Origin: Gammaproteobacteria bacterium
GTDB taxonomy: Bacteria; Pseudomonadota; Gammaproteobacteria; GCA-001735895
DNA length: 42,922 bases
Direction of reading: 5' to 3'
Assembly: GCA_026989015.1 (NCBI GenBank)
Contig: JALSKD010000176.1
Coordinates: 1-42,922 of the forward strand
This document shows, piece by piece, positions 1 through 8,506 of this stretch. The translations under genes and the position numbers were made by a program. Positions within the stretch are counted from its first letter, which is position 1. Every line of letters starts with the position of its first letter. The notes below the pieces were generated by a model, which made no database searches, was not told the origin of the DNA, and saw only the letters and a list, made by a program, of their open reading frames with translations.

Positions 1-432
1 GCCCCGCAGGCCGGGATCGGTCTCGACGACTTCCAGCTCCACGAAATTGGGCGGGGTGACGGAGATCGGCGCGCCGTTGTAGAGGGTCACCTCGCACATA
101 TCCTGTGCCTTGAGCCATTTGGCGGCGTCACCCACCGCGGCGGCATCGGCGGCATGTTGCTCGAAGGTATCCGGCACCATGAAGTGGTAGAATTCGCCGT
201 CGTTGTAGAGGTACTGCATCTCGGTGTCCATGACATCGGCGGCTTCCAGGGTCTCGCCGGACTTGTAGGTCTTCTCCAGCACGCGCCCGGTCTTGAGGTT
301 GCGGATCTTGACGCGGTTGAAGGCCTGGCCCTTGCCCGGCTTGACGAACTCGTTCTCGATGATCGCGCAGGGGTCGCCGTCGACCATCACCTTCAGGCCG
401 CTGCGGAATTCGTTGGTGCTGTAACTTGCCAT
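1..432 (-). CDS. efp: Elongation factor P (3' end outside window)
   Basis: EF-P binds ribosomes stalled on consecutive prolines and stimulates peptide bond formation. The 144 codons visible begin at the ATG at 432-430 ([14 protein letters not shown]) and cover the KOW-like N-terminal domain and the middle OB domain; the C-terminal part lies beyond position 1. The modification loop reads VKPGKGQAF, with Lys34 at the position that EpmA/EpmB beta-lysylate in Enterobacteria. This fits the divergent epmB gene next door. The start is supported by a purine-rich GAGAGAAAC just upstream. Only 24 bp separate the two start codons, so the efp promoter must lie inside epmB coding sequence. The identification is secure. 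Confidence 0.97.
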   Translation of the reverse strand, partial: MASYSTNEFRSGLKVMVDGDPCAIIENEFVKPGKGQAFNRVKIRNLKTGRVLEKTYKSGETLEAADVMDTEMQYLYNDGEFYHFMVPDTFEQHAADAAAVGDAAKWLKAQDMCEVTLYNGAPISVTPPNFVELEVVETDPGLRG

Positions 433-456
433 GTTTCTCTCGAGGTTGACTGCAAA

Positions 457-1467
457 ATGCCGATGATACCGGATTCCCTTCCCGCTGCCCAAGCCCCGGA
501 GGGCTGGCAGCAGGCGCTGACCGCGGGCTTTCGCCGCGTTGACGCACTGCTCGCCCATTGCGCTATCGATCCGACGCAGGTGGATGCTGACCCCGACAGC
601 CCCTTCCCGCTGCGCGTGACCCGCCACTATGCCGACCTGATCGAGAAGGGCAACCCGCGCGATCCGCTGCTGCTGCAGGTGCTGCCCGATACGCGCGAGG
701 CATTGGAGATGGCAGGCTACGGGGAAGACCCGGTGGGCGACCGCGACGCCGAAGCGGCTCCGGGGCTGATCCACAAATACCCGGGGCGGGTGCTGCTCAC
801 CCTGACCGGTGCCTGCGCCATCCATTGCCGTTACTGCTTCCGCCGCCATTACCCCTATGGCGCATCGGTGCCGGACATCGACGGTGCCGTGTTCGATTAC
901 CTGCGGGCACGGCCGGACATACACGAGCTGATCCTCTCCGGCGGCGACCCGCTGATGTGGCCAAACGCCCGCCTGGCGGAGCTCATCGAGCATCTGGGGC
1001 AGCTGCCGCACTTGCGCCTGCTGCGCATCCACAGCCGCATGCCGACGGTGTTGCCCGAGCGCATCGACGACGGGCTGACCGCCCTGCTCGGCCGTTTCCC
1101 GGGGCGGGTGACCCTGGTCATTCATGTCAATCACCCGCGCGAGCTGGACCGCCGCAGCGCCACGGCGCTGGGCCGATTGCGGCAGGCGGGCGTGCAGCTG
1201 CTCAACCAGTCGGTGCTGTTGCGGGGCATCAACGACCGGGCCGAGGTGCTGGCCGCGCTGTCCTTCAGGCTCTACGAACAGGGGGTGCTGCCCTACTACC
1301 TGCACCGCCTGGACCGGGTGCAAGGCAGCGCCCACTTCGACCTGCCCGACGCGCAGAGTTGCCATATCCACCGCCAGTTGCGGGAGCGCCTGCCCGGCTA
1401 CCTGCTGCCGCGCATGGTGAATGAGATCCCGGGCACGAAATCCAAAACTCCCGCCCATTGTGGCTGA
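457..1467 (+). CDS. epmB: EF-P (R)-beta-lysine pathway lysine 2,3-aminomutase EpmB
   Basis: This radical-SAM, PLP-dependent enzyme converts L-alpha-lysine to (R)-beta-lysine, which EpmA attaches to Lys34 of EF-P. The 336-residue product (family about 340) has the radical-SAM cysteines C120-x3-C124-x2-C127 within CAIHCRYCF, then SGGDPLM, and ends with an SKTP motif near residue 330 that matches the PLP-lysine region of E. coli EpmB. The open frame runs upstream to 154, but that stretch is antisense to efp, so the start is placed at ATG 457 (ATG 463 is an alternative). It is divergent from efp with a 24-bp gap, a known neighbourhood. epmA is not in the window. Confidence 0.95.
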   Translation: MPMIPDSLPAAQAPEGWQQALTAGFRRVDALLAHCAIDPTQVDADPDSPFPLRVTRHYADLIEKGNPRDPLLLQVLPDTREALEMAGYGEDPVGDRDAEAAPGLIHKYPGRVLLTLTGACAIHCRYCFRRHYPYGASVPDIDGAVFDYLRARPDIHELILSGGDPLMWPNARLAELIEHLGQLPHLRLLRIHSRMPTVLPERIDDGLTALLGRFPGRVTLVIHVNHPRELDRRSATALGRLRQAGVQLLNQSVLLRGINDRAEVLAALSFRLYEQGVLPYYLHRLDRVQGSAHFDLPDAQSCHIHRQLRERLPGYLLPRMVNEIPGTKSKTPAHCG

Positions 1468-1515
1468 ATTTATATTATTATTGATGAGGTTCTTATAAGA
1501 AAAGCGTCTGCCACC

Positions 1516-3603
1516 ATGTCATTCGAACAGGTTATCCGGCTGCTGATCATCGAGGAAGGTCAGCACCAGGCCGATCAACTGACCAGCACGCTGCGCGCCC
1601 AGGGGCTGCATGTGCTGGCCGAATTCGCCGAGGACGACGAGGACCTGCAACAGGCCCTGGAATCAAAACCGCTGGATCTGGTGTTGATCAACGCCGACCG
1701 CGAGGAATTCGGCATTCTTCAGGCCATGCAGCTGATCCGCAACCACGGCAAGCGTCTGCCGCTGATCGGGCTCACCGAATCCGTCACCCCCGACGCGGTG
1801 GCCGACGCGATGAAGCTCGGCGCCCAGGATCTGGTGCAGCGCGAGCCGATCGAATGGCTGACGCGGGTGCTGCAACGCGAGGCCGAGAACATCCACACCT
1901 GGCGGCGTGCGATGGAAGAGGAAAAGGCCCTGCACGAGAGCGAGAAGCGCTGCCAGGCCCTGCTCGCCAACTCCCGCGATGCCGTGGCCTATGTGCACGA
2001 AGGGCTGCACATCTACGCCAATGACAGCTACCTGGAACTGCTCGGCAAGCCGGATTTCGAATCCATCGAGGGCATTCCGCTGATCGACATGGCCGAGAGC
2101 GCCGAGAAGGACCGCATCAAGCACTTTCTGCGGCAGTTCAGCCAGGGCATCAACGAAGGCAACGAACTGGAAGTGCGCCTGCTGCACGACAATGGCGAGC
2201 CCATCGAGGCGGTGCTGGAATTCACCCATGCCAGCTATGAAGGCGAACCCTGCACCCAGATCCTGATCCGCGCCCAGAGCGATACCGCCGAGCTGGAAGA
2301 ACAAATCAATTACCTGCACCAGCACGACCTGGTCACCGGCCTCTACAACCGCCAGTACTTCATGGACGCGTTGCAGCAGAAGCTCGATCAGGCCCACAAC
2401 GGCCAGGGCAACAGCGTGCTGCTGTATGTCTCCATCGACAATTTCCAGCATGTGCGCGAAACCGTCGGCATCTCCGGCTGCGACATCCTGATCAACGACA
2501 TCGCCGAAATCCTCAACCGCAACGCGGGCAAGTACGAACTGGTCGCCCGCTTCGGCGCCTACAGCTATACCCTGCTGCTGCCCGGTACGCCCGGTGGCGA
2601 GATCGACGCCCATTGCAAGAAGATCCTGCAGCAGGTGGAGTCGCACATCTCCGAGATCGGCACCCGTTCGATCAGCCCGACGGTCAGTATTTCCATCCTC
2701 GGCATCGACGAGAATGCGCCCAACAACCCCAACGAGCTGATCGCCCGTTCCGAGCGCAATCTGGACCGCATCCAGGCCGAAGGCGGCAACGCGGCCCGCG
2801 TCTACACCCCGGTCGCCGGAGAGATGACCCAGGAAGAGGAAGACGCCGAGATCACCCGGCAGATCAAGAAAGCCATTGCCGACAACCACCTGGTGGCGCT
2901 GTACCAGCCCATCGTCAGCATCGCCGGGGCGCCGGGAGAGCGTTATGAAATCACCCGCCAGATCCGCACCGAGGACGGCAAGACACTCACCGAAGCCGAG
3001 TTCATGCCGGCGGCGGAGCGCAGCGGTACCGCCCGCACGCTGGACCGCTGGTCCGTCATCAGTGCCATCCGGCAGATTGCGGTGGCCACCAAGTCGGCCC
3101 GCAAGCTCGAGATCTTCATCCCGCTGAGCAGCGACAGCCTGCAGGATGCCGGCTTCGCCCGCTGGGTGGCCGCCCGTGTGCAAAGCGCCAAGATCCCCGG
3201 CGAACAACTGATCTTCATGCTCAACGAGGAGCATGCCGTCAATCAGCTGAAGGCCGCCAAGAACCTGTTCAAGGCGCTCAAGCAGCTGCATTGCCAGGTG
3301 GTGCTCGACGGCTTCGGCATCGGCGTCAACCCGTTCCAGCTGGTCAAGCACATGCAGCCGGACTACCTGCGCATCAGCGAGGATTTCACCGACGGCCTGT
3401 CCGGCAACCCGGAGAACCAGAACAGCATCCGCGAGATCGCCCAGCAGGCGTCATCGATGGAGATCCGCTGCATCATCCCCGGCGTAACCGACGCCAGCGT
3501 ACTCAGCGCCCTGTGGACCGTGGGCGCCGACTTCGTCCAGGGCGACTTCCTGCAGGCGCCGGCCGAGGCCCTCTCCTACGACTTCACCTCCATGGCCGGC
3601 TGA
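1516..3603 (+). CDS. fimX: FimX-like c-di-GMP receptor (REC-PAS-degenerate GGDEF-degenerate EAL)
   Basis: The 695-residue protein is the same size as Pseudomonas FimX (691), a c-di-GMP receptor that acts at a cell pole to promote type IV pilus assembly. Domains in order: REC-like (about 5-120) with Asn59 where the phospho-acceptor Asp would be; PAS (about 145-255); GGDEF-like (about 270-430) with FGAYS at 346-350 instead of GGDEF; EAL-like (about 445-690). The EAL domain keeps YQPIVS, but the EAL motif reads YEITR at 477 and the DDFG loop is DGFG at 598-601. All these changes predict loss of cyclase and phosphodiesterase activity with ligand binding perhaps kept. The gene stands alone after an AT-rich 48-bp gap; the ATG follows GCCACC with no obvious Shine-Dalgarno sequence, and no in-frame ATG lies upstream before a stop. 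Confidence 0.88.
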   Translation: MSFEQVIRLLIIEEGQHQADQLTSTLRAQGLHVLAEFAEDDEDLQQALESKPLDLVLINADREEFGILQAMQLIRNHGKRLPLIGLTESVTPDAVADAMKLGAQDLVQREPIEWLTRVLQREAENIHTWRRAMEEEKALHESEKRCQALLANSRDAVAYVHEGLHIYANDSYLELLGKPDFESIEGIPLIDMAESAEKDRIKHFLRQFSQGINEGNELEVRLLHDNGEPIEAVLEFTHASYEGEPCTQILIRAQSDTAELEEQINYLHQHDLVTGLYNRQYFMDALQQKLDQAHNGQGNSVLLYVSIDNFQHVRETVGISGCDILINDIAEILNRNAGKYELVARFGAYSYTLLLPGTPGGEIDAHCKKILQQVESHISEIGTRSISPTVSISILGIDENAPNNPNELIARSERNLDRIQAEGGNAARVYTPVAGEMTQEEEDAEITRQIKKAIADNHLVALYQPIVSIAGAPGERYEITRQIRTEDGKTLTEAEFMPAAERSGTARTLDRWSVISAIRQIAVATKSARKLEIFIPLSSDSLQDAGFARWVAARVQSAKIPGEQLIFMLNEEHAVNQLKAAKNLFKALKQLHCQVVLDGFGIGVNPFQLVKHMQPDYLRISEDFTDGLSGNPENQNSIREIAQQASSMEIRCIIPGVTDASVLSALWTVGADFVQGDFLQAPAEALSYDFTSMAG

Positions 3604-3624
3604 GAGACGCGCGCTCCACGCAGC

Positions 3625-3651
3625 AAAAAGGCGCGGCATCCGCGCCTTTTT
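3625..3651. terminator. Bidirectional Rho-independent terminator
   Basis: A perfect 11-bp stem, AAAAAGGCGCG paired with CGCGCCTTTTT around a 5-nt loop (GCATC), gives a U-tract in both directions. It lies between convergent fimX and htpX and should terminate both. Confidence 0.92.
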
Positions 3652-3672
3652 CATGCCCGCGGCCGCAGTACT

Positions 3673-4557
3673 TCAGGGCATCTGCCGCAGGCGTTCGATG
3701 CGCTTCTCCAGCGGCGGATGCGTGCCCAGCAACATCGTCAGGGTTTTGCCACCGGCGATGCCGAAGGCGGCAAACTCGCCCGGCAGGGGCCTCGCCGCAT
3801 CGCGCACCCGGATCAGCCGTTCCAGTGCCGCAATCATCTTGTTCCGCCCCGCCAGTCGCGCACCCCCGGCATCGGCCCGGTATTCACGGTAGCGCGAGAA
3901 GGCGGCGGCCACCATCGCCGCCAGCAGGCCCAGCAACAGTTCCGCGACGATGGAGCCGATCCAGTAGCCCGGACCGATGCCGCGCTCGATGCGGAACACG
4001 GCGCGGTCAATGAGGATGCCGATGACCCGCGAGAAGAACACCACGAAGGTATTGAGCACGCCCTGCAGCAGCGCCATGGTCACCATGTCGCCATTGGCCA
4101 CATGGGAGACCTCATGGCCGAGTACGGCTTCCGCCTCGTCCCGGCTCATGCTGCGCAGCAGGCCACTGCTGACCGCCACCAGCGCATCGTGCTTGTTCAT
4201 GCCGGTGGCGAAGGCATTGACCACATCGGCGTCAAAGATGCCCACATCCGGCATGCCGATGCCGGCTGCATCGGCCTGGCGCTTGACCGTGTGCAACAGC
4301 CAGGCCTCGGTTTCATTGGCCGGCGCCTCGATCAGGCGTACGCCCATGGAGCGGATCGCCATCGTCTTCGACATCGCCAGCGAGATGAAGGAGCCGAAAA
4401 AGCCCATCACCGCCGCCATGATCAACAAGCCGTTGATCTGGAAGGCGCCGCCCTGGCTGGCCAGGTAATCGTCGAGGCCCAGCAGGCGCACCGACAGGCT
4501 GAGCATGGCGAGCACGCCGAAGTTGGCGATCAGGAACAGAAACAGTCGTGTGAACAT
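3673..4557 (-). CDS. htpX: Membrane zinc protease HtpX
   Basis: HtpX is an inner-membrane M48 metalloprotease that degrades misfolded membrane proteins alongside FtsH. The 294-residue product (E. coli 293) has two N-terminal transmembrane segments (about 5-25 and 40-60), the zinc motif H148-E-V-S-H152, further hydrophobic segments near 160-220, and a downstream EYRADAGGA segment that supplies the third zinc ligand in this family. A heat-shock-like promoter lies upstream (4588-4615). It is convergent with fimX through a shared terminator and follows hemN in the same direction, with a 78-bp gap that holds its own promoter. Confidence 0.96.
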   Translation of the reverse strand: MFTRLFLFLIANFGVLAMLSLSVRLLGLDDYLASQGGAFQINGLLIMAAVMGFFGSFISLAMSKTMAIRSMGVRLIEAPANETEAWLLHTVKRQADAAGIGMPDVGIFDADVVNAFATGMNKHDALVAVSSGLLRSMSRDEAEAVLGHEVSHVANGDMVTMALLQGVLNTFVVFFSRVIGILIDRAVFRIERGIGPGYWIGSIVAELLLGLLAAMVAAAFSRYREYRADAGGARLAGRNKMIAALERLIRVRDAARPLPGEFAAFGIAGGKTLTMLLGTHPPLEKRIERLRQMP

Positions 4558-4587
4558 GCAGGTATCCCGTAGTGTCGATCACGGGAA

Positions 4588-4615
4588 TCATGCGGGCCTT
4601 GCGGGGAATTTCAAG
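4588..4615 (-). promoter_or_regulatory. Candidate sigma-32 promoter of htpX
   Basis: Read on the minus strand, CTTGAAA (4615-4609) is an exact sigma-32 -35 element. It is followed after 13 bp by CCGCATGA (4595-4588), which fits the CCCCATNT -10 element at five of seven defined positions. The predicted start is about 23 nt before the htpX ATG. htpX belongs to the heat-shock regulon in E. coli. The call rests on motif match and spacing only. Confidence 0.55.
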
Positions 4616-4620
4616 GCCCG
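4593..4620 (-). terminator. Hairpin downstream of hemN
   Basis: A perfect 9-bp stem, CGGGCCTTG paired with CAAGGCCCG, with a 10-nt loop lies 16 bp past the hemN stop. There is no U-tract, so it may be a weak terminator or mRNA-stabilising stem. It overlaps the htpX promoter elements. Confidence 0.4.
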
Positions 4621-4635
4621 GGAGGCGGGTCGGGG

Positions 4636-6015
4636 TCAGATCACCTTGGAGAACTGCACCACATTGTGACGCAGGTATTCGTCAAAGACCATGCAGACAG
4701 TGCGGATCAGTAGCCGTCCCTTGTCGGTGACACGAATCGAACGCGCATCGATCTCGACCAGCCCGTCGGCAACCATGTCCTGCAACTGCTCCAGCTCGGA
4801 GGCGAAATGTTCGCTGAAGCGGATATCCCACACCGCCTCCACACGGTCGAAATCGAGATGGAAATGGCAGATCAGCTGGTTGATGACCTGCTTGCGCAGC
4901 CGGTCCTCGTCGGACAGTTGCAGGCCGCGTACCACCGGCAGCTGACCGGACTGCAGCAGCTCGCGGTAGGATTCCATGTCGCTGCTGTTCTGGCTGTAGC
5001 TGTCGCCAATGGACGCGATGGAGCTGACACCGATGGCTACCAGATCGGTGTCGGCATGGGTGGAGTAGCCCTGAAAATTGCGTTGCAGCGTGCCTTCCTG
5101 CTGCGCCTTGACCATCGAATCGCTCTCCAGCGCGAAATGGTCCATGCCGATGTAGACATAGCCCGCCTCCTGCAACCGCGCCAGCGTCAGCTGGAAGATG
5201 TCGAGCTTTTCCGCCGGTGACGGCAAGTCTTCGGCATTGATCCGGCGCTGCGGCTTGAAGCGCTCGGGCAGGTGGGCGTAATTGAAGATCGACAGCCGGT
5301 CCGGACGCAATTCGATGACCTTGTCGAGGGTACGCCCGAAGGTCTCCACGGACTGGAAAGGCAGGCCGTAGATGAGGTCCATGTTCACCGACTGCACACC
5401 GTATTCGCGGGCCGCCTGCAGCCGGTCGCGCACCATTTCGTAGCTCTGCACCCGGTTGACCGCGCGCTGCACCCGCTCATCGAAGTCCTGGACGCCCAGG
5501 CTCATGCGGTTGAAGCCGATATTGGTCAGCGTGCGCAGGCTCTGATCGGTGACCTTGCGCGGATCGATCTCGATCGACATTTCGCAGTCGGGGGCGATGC
5601 GGAAATGGTCCTCGATCAGCGCCATCAGCTGCATCATTTCCTCGTCGTTGAGGAAGGTCGGCGTGCCGCCGCCGAGGTGCAGCTGCTCGATCTCGCGGTC
5701 CGGATCGAACAGCGGGGACAGCATGCCCAGCTCGGTTTCCAGCAGATCGAGGTATTCGTCGCTGAGGGAATGGTTCTTGGTGATGATCTTGTTGCAGGCG
5801 CAGTAATAGCAAATGGTGTCGCAGAACGGGATGTGCACATACAACGACAGCGGCTTGGGGATCATCTCGTTGTTGCTGCGCGCGATGCTGCGCTTGAGCT
5901 CCGCTTCGCCAAAGGCGTTGGTGAACTGGGGCGCGGTCGGATAAGAGGTGTACCTGGGGCCTGCCTTGTCGTACTTGCGGATCAGGTCCTGATCGAATTG
6001 GAGAGTCTGCGCCAT
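4636..6015 (-). CDS. hemN: Oxygen-independent coproporphyrinogen III oxidase
   Basis: HemN is the radical-SAM enzyme that decarboxylates coproporphyrinogen III to protoporphyrinogen IX when oxygen is absent. The 459-residue product (E. coli 457) carries C65-x3-C69-x2-C72-x-C74 (CDTICYYCAC) for the 4Fe-4S cluster, the RYTSYPTAPQF N-terminus typical of true HemN rather than HemW, and the LGGGTPTFL SAM-binding segment. It is transcribed alone from a region with an FNR/Anr-like box centred 75 bp before the start. The identification is secure. Confidence 0.97.
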   Translation of the reverse strand: MAQTLQFDQDLIRKYDKAGPRYTSYPTAPQFTNAFGEAELKRSIARSNNEMIPKPLSLYVHIPFCDTICYYCACNKIITKNHSLSDEYLDLLETELGMLSPLFDPDREIEQLHLGGGTPTFLNDEEMMQLMALIEDHFRIAPDCEMSIEIDPRKVTDQSLRTLTNIGFNRMSLGVQDFDERVQRAVNRVQSYEMVRDRLQAAREYGVQSVNMDLIYGLPFQSVETFGRTLDKVIELRPDRLSIFNYAHLPERFKPQRRINAEDLPSPAEKLDIFQLTLARLQEAGYVYIGMDHFALESDSMVKAQQEGTLQRNFQGYSTHADTDLVAIGVSSIASIGDSYSQNSSDMESYRELLQSGQLPVVRGLQLSDEDRLRKQVINQLICHFHLDFDRVEAVWDIRFSEHFASELEQLQDMVADGLVEIDARSIRVTDKGRLLIRTVCMVFDEYLRHNVVQFSKVI

Positions 6016-6055
6016 GAGAAAGTGGAGTAACCCAGGTTAACTTGTTCTGCCGGGT

Positions 6056-6061
6056 ATTGTG
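6056..6061 (-). promoter_or_regulatory. Candidate -10 element of hemN promoter
   Basis: CACAAT on the minus strand matches TATAAT at four of six positions. No -35 hexamer is visible at the usual distance; its place is taken by the FNR/Anr-like box, as expected of an activator-dependent promoter. Confidence 0.45.
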
Positions 6062-6083
6062 GGAAAAACCCCCGCAAGCACAA

Positions 6084-6097
6084 ATGACTTAAGTCAA
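6084..6097 (-). promoter_or_regulatory. FNR/Anr-like operator of hemN
   Basis: On the minus strand the sequence reads TTGAC-TTAA-GTCAT, a near-perfect dyad close to the FNR/Anr consensus TTGAT-N4-ATCAA. A -10-like CACAAT lies at 6061-6056. If the transcript starts 7 nt further on, at about 6049, the box is centred exactly at -41.5, the class II FNR activator position. hemN is a known FNR/Anr target in E. coli and Pseudomonas. Confidence 0.65.
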
Positions 6098-6210
6098 CGA
6101 ATCCGTTGCCCGGCGGGCGGTTTGCGCGGGCGAAAGCGGGTGCGGCGCAGCCGGAGCTTTTTTCCGCATCCACACGGCAGACGGAAATTTATCGACTACA
6201 CTCCATCGAA

Positions 6211-6218
6211 ACCGATAA
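6211..6218 (+). promoter_or_regulatory. Possible sigma-28 (FliA) -10 element of pomA operon
   Basis: ACCGATAA matches the flagellar sigma factor -10 consensus GCCGATAA at seven of eight positions and lies 27 bp before the pomA start. The -35 region at 11-bp spacing (TCGACTAC) is a poor match, so the call is tentative. Confidence 0.3.
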
Positions 6219-6244
6219 CACCGATTCACCCGGGAGTTTGATCT

Positions 6245-7000
6245 GTGGACATAGCAAGTCTGGTAGGCGTTCTCGCCGCCTTCGGCATCATCGCCGGCTC
6301 CATCATGATGGGCGGCCCCTTCATCATCTTCGTCAATGTGCCGTCGATACTGGTGGTGGTCGGCGGCACCTTCGCGGTGACGCTGATGCGCATCACGCTG
6401 GCGGACTTCCTCGGCTCCTTCAAGGTGGGGCTGAAGGGCTTCTTCTACAATCTCGACAACCCCCAGCAACTGATCGAGGAAGCGGTGGAGATGGCCAATA
6501 TCGCGCGCAAGGAAGGCCTGCTGGCGCTGGAAGGCCGCGAGATCAGCAACGAATTCCTGAAAAAGGGCATCGGTCTGTGCATCGACGGCCACTCCCCCGA
6601 AATCGTCCGCAACCTGCTGTCAAAGGACATCAATGTCGCCATTGAGCGCCACACCCGCGGCGCCGACATGTTCAAGGCGATGGCGGTCTACGCCCCGGCA
6701 ATGGGCATGATCGGCACGCTGATCGGCCTGGTGCAGATGCTCTCCAACATGAGCGATCCTGCGGCCATCGGCCCGGCGATGGCGGTGGCGCTGCTGACCA
6801 CCCTTTATGGCGCGGTCATCGCCAATGCCTTCGCCCAGCCGCTGGCCGAGAAGCTGCTGCTGATCCGTGACAACGAGCGGCTCAACAAGTCGCTGATACT
6901 TGAAGCCATCGCCGCCATCCAGGACGGCACCAATCCGCGGGTGATGCAGCAACTGCTGAGTGCCTACCTGCCGGAAGGCAAGCGCGAAACCGAGGAATGA
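6245..7000 (+). CDS. pomA: Flagellar motor stator protein PomA (MotA family)
   Basis: PomA forms the ion channel of the flagellar stator with PomB. The 251-residue product closely follows the Vibrio PomA pattern: two N-terminal transmembrane segments (about 5-45) ending in ILVVVGGTF, a cytoplasmic loop (about 60-145) with RKEGLLALEGREI, and two C-terminal segments with APAMGMIGTLIGLVQML and GPAMAVALLTTLYGA. The size matches PomA (253) and not the larger MotA (about 295), which points to sodium coupling. The start is GTG 6245 behind CGGGAG. pomB begins 13 bp after the stop. Confidence 0.93.
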   Translation: MDIASLVGVLAAFGIIAGSIMMGGPFIIFVNVPSILVVVGGTFAVTLMRITLADFLGSFKVGLKGFFYNLDNPQQLIEEAVEMANIARKEGLLALEGREISNEFLKKGIGLCIDGHSPEIVRNLLSKDINVAIERHTRGADMFKAMAVYAPAMGMIGTLIGLVQMLSNMSDPAAIGPAMAVALLTTLYGAVIANAFAQPLAEKLLLIRDNERLNKSLILEAIAAIQDGTNPRVMQQLLSAYLPEGKRETEE

Positions 7001-7013
7001 GCGGAACCCGGTC

Positions 7014-7913
7014 ATGAGTGAAGAATGCGAGTGCCCTGAATGCGAGGAAGGCCTGCCCGCCTGGCTGGCCACCTTCGCCGACCTGATGTCGCTGCTGATG
7101 TGCTTCTTCGTGCTGCTGCTCTCCTTCGCCGAGATGGATGTGCTCAAGTACAAGCAGGTCGCCGGCGCCATGAAGATGGCCTTTGGCGTGCAACGCGATG
7201 TGATCGCCACCGAAATCCCCAAGGGAACCAGCGTGATCGCCCAGCAATACAGCCCCGGCAAGCCCACCGAGGTGACGCCGCTTGAGATCATGCGCGAAAA
7301 GACCACCGACGACACCAAGACCAACCTCGACTTCACCGATTCCACCAGCCGCAATGACATGTCGGCGGCCGATGCCGAAGCCATAGCCGCCGCCAAGGCG
7401 GCCCAGCAGGCCAAGGAAGAAGCCGAAGAACTGCGCAAGGAGCTGGCTTCCGCCATCGGCGACGGGCTGCTGGAAGTGGAAGCCTTCAACGACCGGGTGC
7501 TGATCCGCATCCGCGAGAAAGGCTCCTTCGGTTCCGGCAAGGCCGAGATCAAGCCGGCCTTCAAGCCGATCCTGAAACAGATCGCCGAGGTGCTGAAACA
7601 GCGCGACGGGCGCTTCGTCATCGCCGGCCACACCGACGACATCCCCATCGAGACCAAGAAATTCCGCTCCAACTGGGATCTCTCCGCCGCGCGCGCCGCC
7701 AGCGTGGTGCACTTCTTCATCCAGCAGGGCGACATCGACCCGGAACGGATGGAAATCCGCGCCTTCGCCGACAACGAACCGCTGGTGCCCAACGACAGCT
7801 GGGAAAACCGCGCCAAGAACCGCCGCGTCGAGATCAGCGTACTGCACGGCAACCATGAAGCCATCCAGATGGAAAGCCCCTCCGAAGATGTCGATTATGT
7901 ACAGGATCAATGA
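7014..7913 (+). CDS. pomB: Flagellar motor stator protein PomB (OmpA-like C-terminus)
   Basis: PomB is the ion-binding, peptidoglycan-anchored stator subunit. The start at ATG 7014 gives 299 residues. The single transmembrane helix (about 17-37) has the invariant Asp23 in TFADLMSLLMCFF. PKGTSVIAQQ follows, a signature shared with Vibrio PomB, then a helical linker rich in Ala/Glu (about 115-150) and an OmpA-like peptidoglycan-binding domain (about 160-285) with AGHTDDIPI and NRRVEISV. The N-terminus is unusually cysteine-rich (CECPEC at residues 5-10). It sits directly after pomA and overlaps the PilZ gene by 4 bp. Confidence 0.94.
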   Translation: MSEECECPECEEGLPAWLATFADLMSLLMCFFVLLLSFAEMDVLKYKQVAGAMKMAFGVQRDVIATEIPKGTSVIAQQYSPGKPTEVTPLEIMREKTTDDTKTNLDFTDSTSRNDMSAADAEAIAAAKAAQQAKEEAEELRKELASAIGDGLLEVEAFNDRVLIRIREKGSFGSGKAEIKPAFKPILKQIAEVLKQRDGRFVIAGHTDDIPIETKKFRSNWDLSAARAASVVHFFIQQGDIDPERMEIRAFADNEPLVPNDSWENRAKNRRVEISVLHGNHEAIQMESPSEDVDYVQDQ

Positions 7914-8494
7914 CCATGACTGACGAGCGACGCCGTTTCTTCCGCATCGATGACACCGTCGGACTCAAGACCGAACGCATCGATCCCAAACAGGTGGAAG
8001 AAAAGATCGAACACTTCCGCCGTAACCGGCACCCGTATTCGACGCTCAATGACTACAACTTCCAGTTGCAACAGCATCAGGCCGATCTGCGCAAGATCAC
8101 CGAGCGCATGCCCGAACTGGGCCGCTACCTGAAGATGCTGCAGCAGCAGATCGACCGGCTCACCGAACAACTGCTGCCCGACGACCAGCAGTTCGTGGAA
8201 CACGAACAGCCGGTCAACATCAGCGCCCAGGGCATCGCCTTCTACAGCAGCGAATCGGCCGACCCCGGCGACATCATCGAGCTGCACCTGAAGCTGCACC
8301 CCAGCCAGCACCGCATCATGGTGCTGGCCCGAGTCGTTCAGTGCGAGGCCGACCGTGACCAGCCTGGCCAGTACCGCATCGCGCTCGATTTCGAACACAT
8401 CCGCGAAGCCGACCGTGAGCTGCTGGTGCGGCATGTGCACGGCCGGCAGCTGCAGGCTCTTGGAGCATCCCGTTACGACAACGACGGCGACTGA
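7910..8494 (+). CDS. PilZ-domain protein with helical insertion, stator-operon partner
   Basis: The 194-residue protein shows both halves of the PilZ c-di-GMP-binding signature far apart: RRRFFR (R8-x3-R12) at the N-terminus and N103-I-S-A-Q-G108. They are separated by a long Gln/Leu-rich helical stretch (about 50-90) that could form a coiled coil. PilZ proteins with helical insertions that oligomerise are known in Xanthomonas. Translation is coupled to pomB (ATGA overlap; a second ATG at 7916 is possible). Operon placement suggests that it links c-di-GMP to stator function, like the YcgR brake, but that role is inferred. No transmembrane segment or signal peptide is present. Confidence 0.75.
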   Translation: MTMTDERRRFFRIDDTVGLKTERIDPKQVEEKIEHFRRNRHPYSTLNDYNFQLQQHQADLRKITERMPELGRYLKMLQQQIDRLTEQLLPDDQQFVEHEQPVNISAQGIAFYSSESADPGDIIELHLKLHPSQHRIMVLARVVQCEADRDQPGQYRIALDFEHIREADRELLVRHVHGRQLQALGASRYDNDGD

Positions 8495-8506
8495 GCCCGG
8501 CTCGCC

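Noticed and set aside
154-456. N-terminal extension of EpmB
   Set aside because: The 101 extra codons are antisense to efp and the family starts near ATG 457.
1663-3351. 562-residue ORF antisense to fimX
   Set aside because: It is a shadow in GC-rich DNA; composition is Leu/Ala/Gly-rich without a domain, and fimX is clearly coding.
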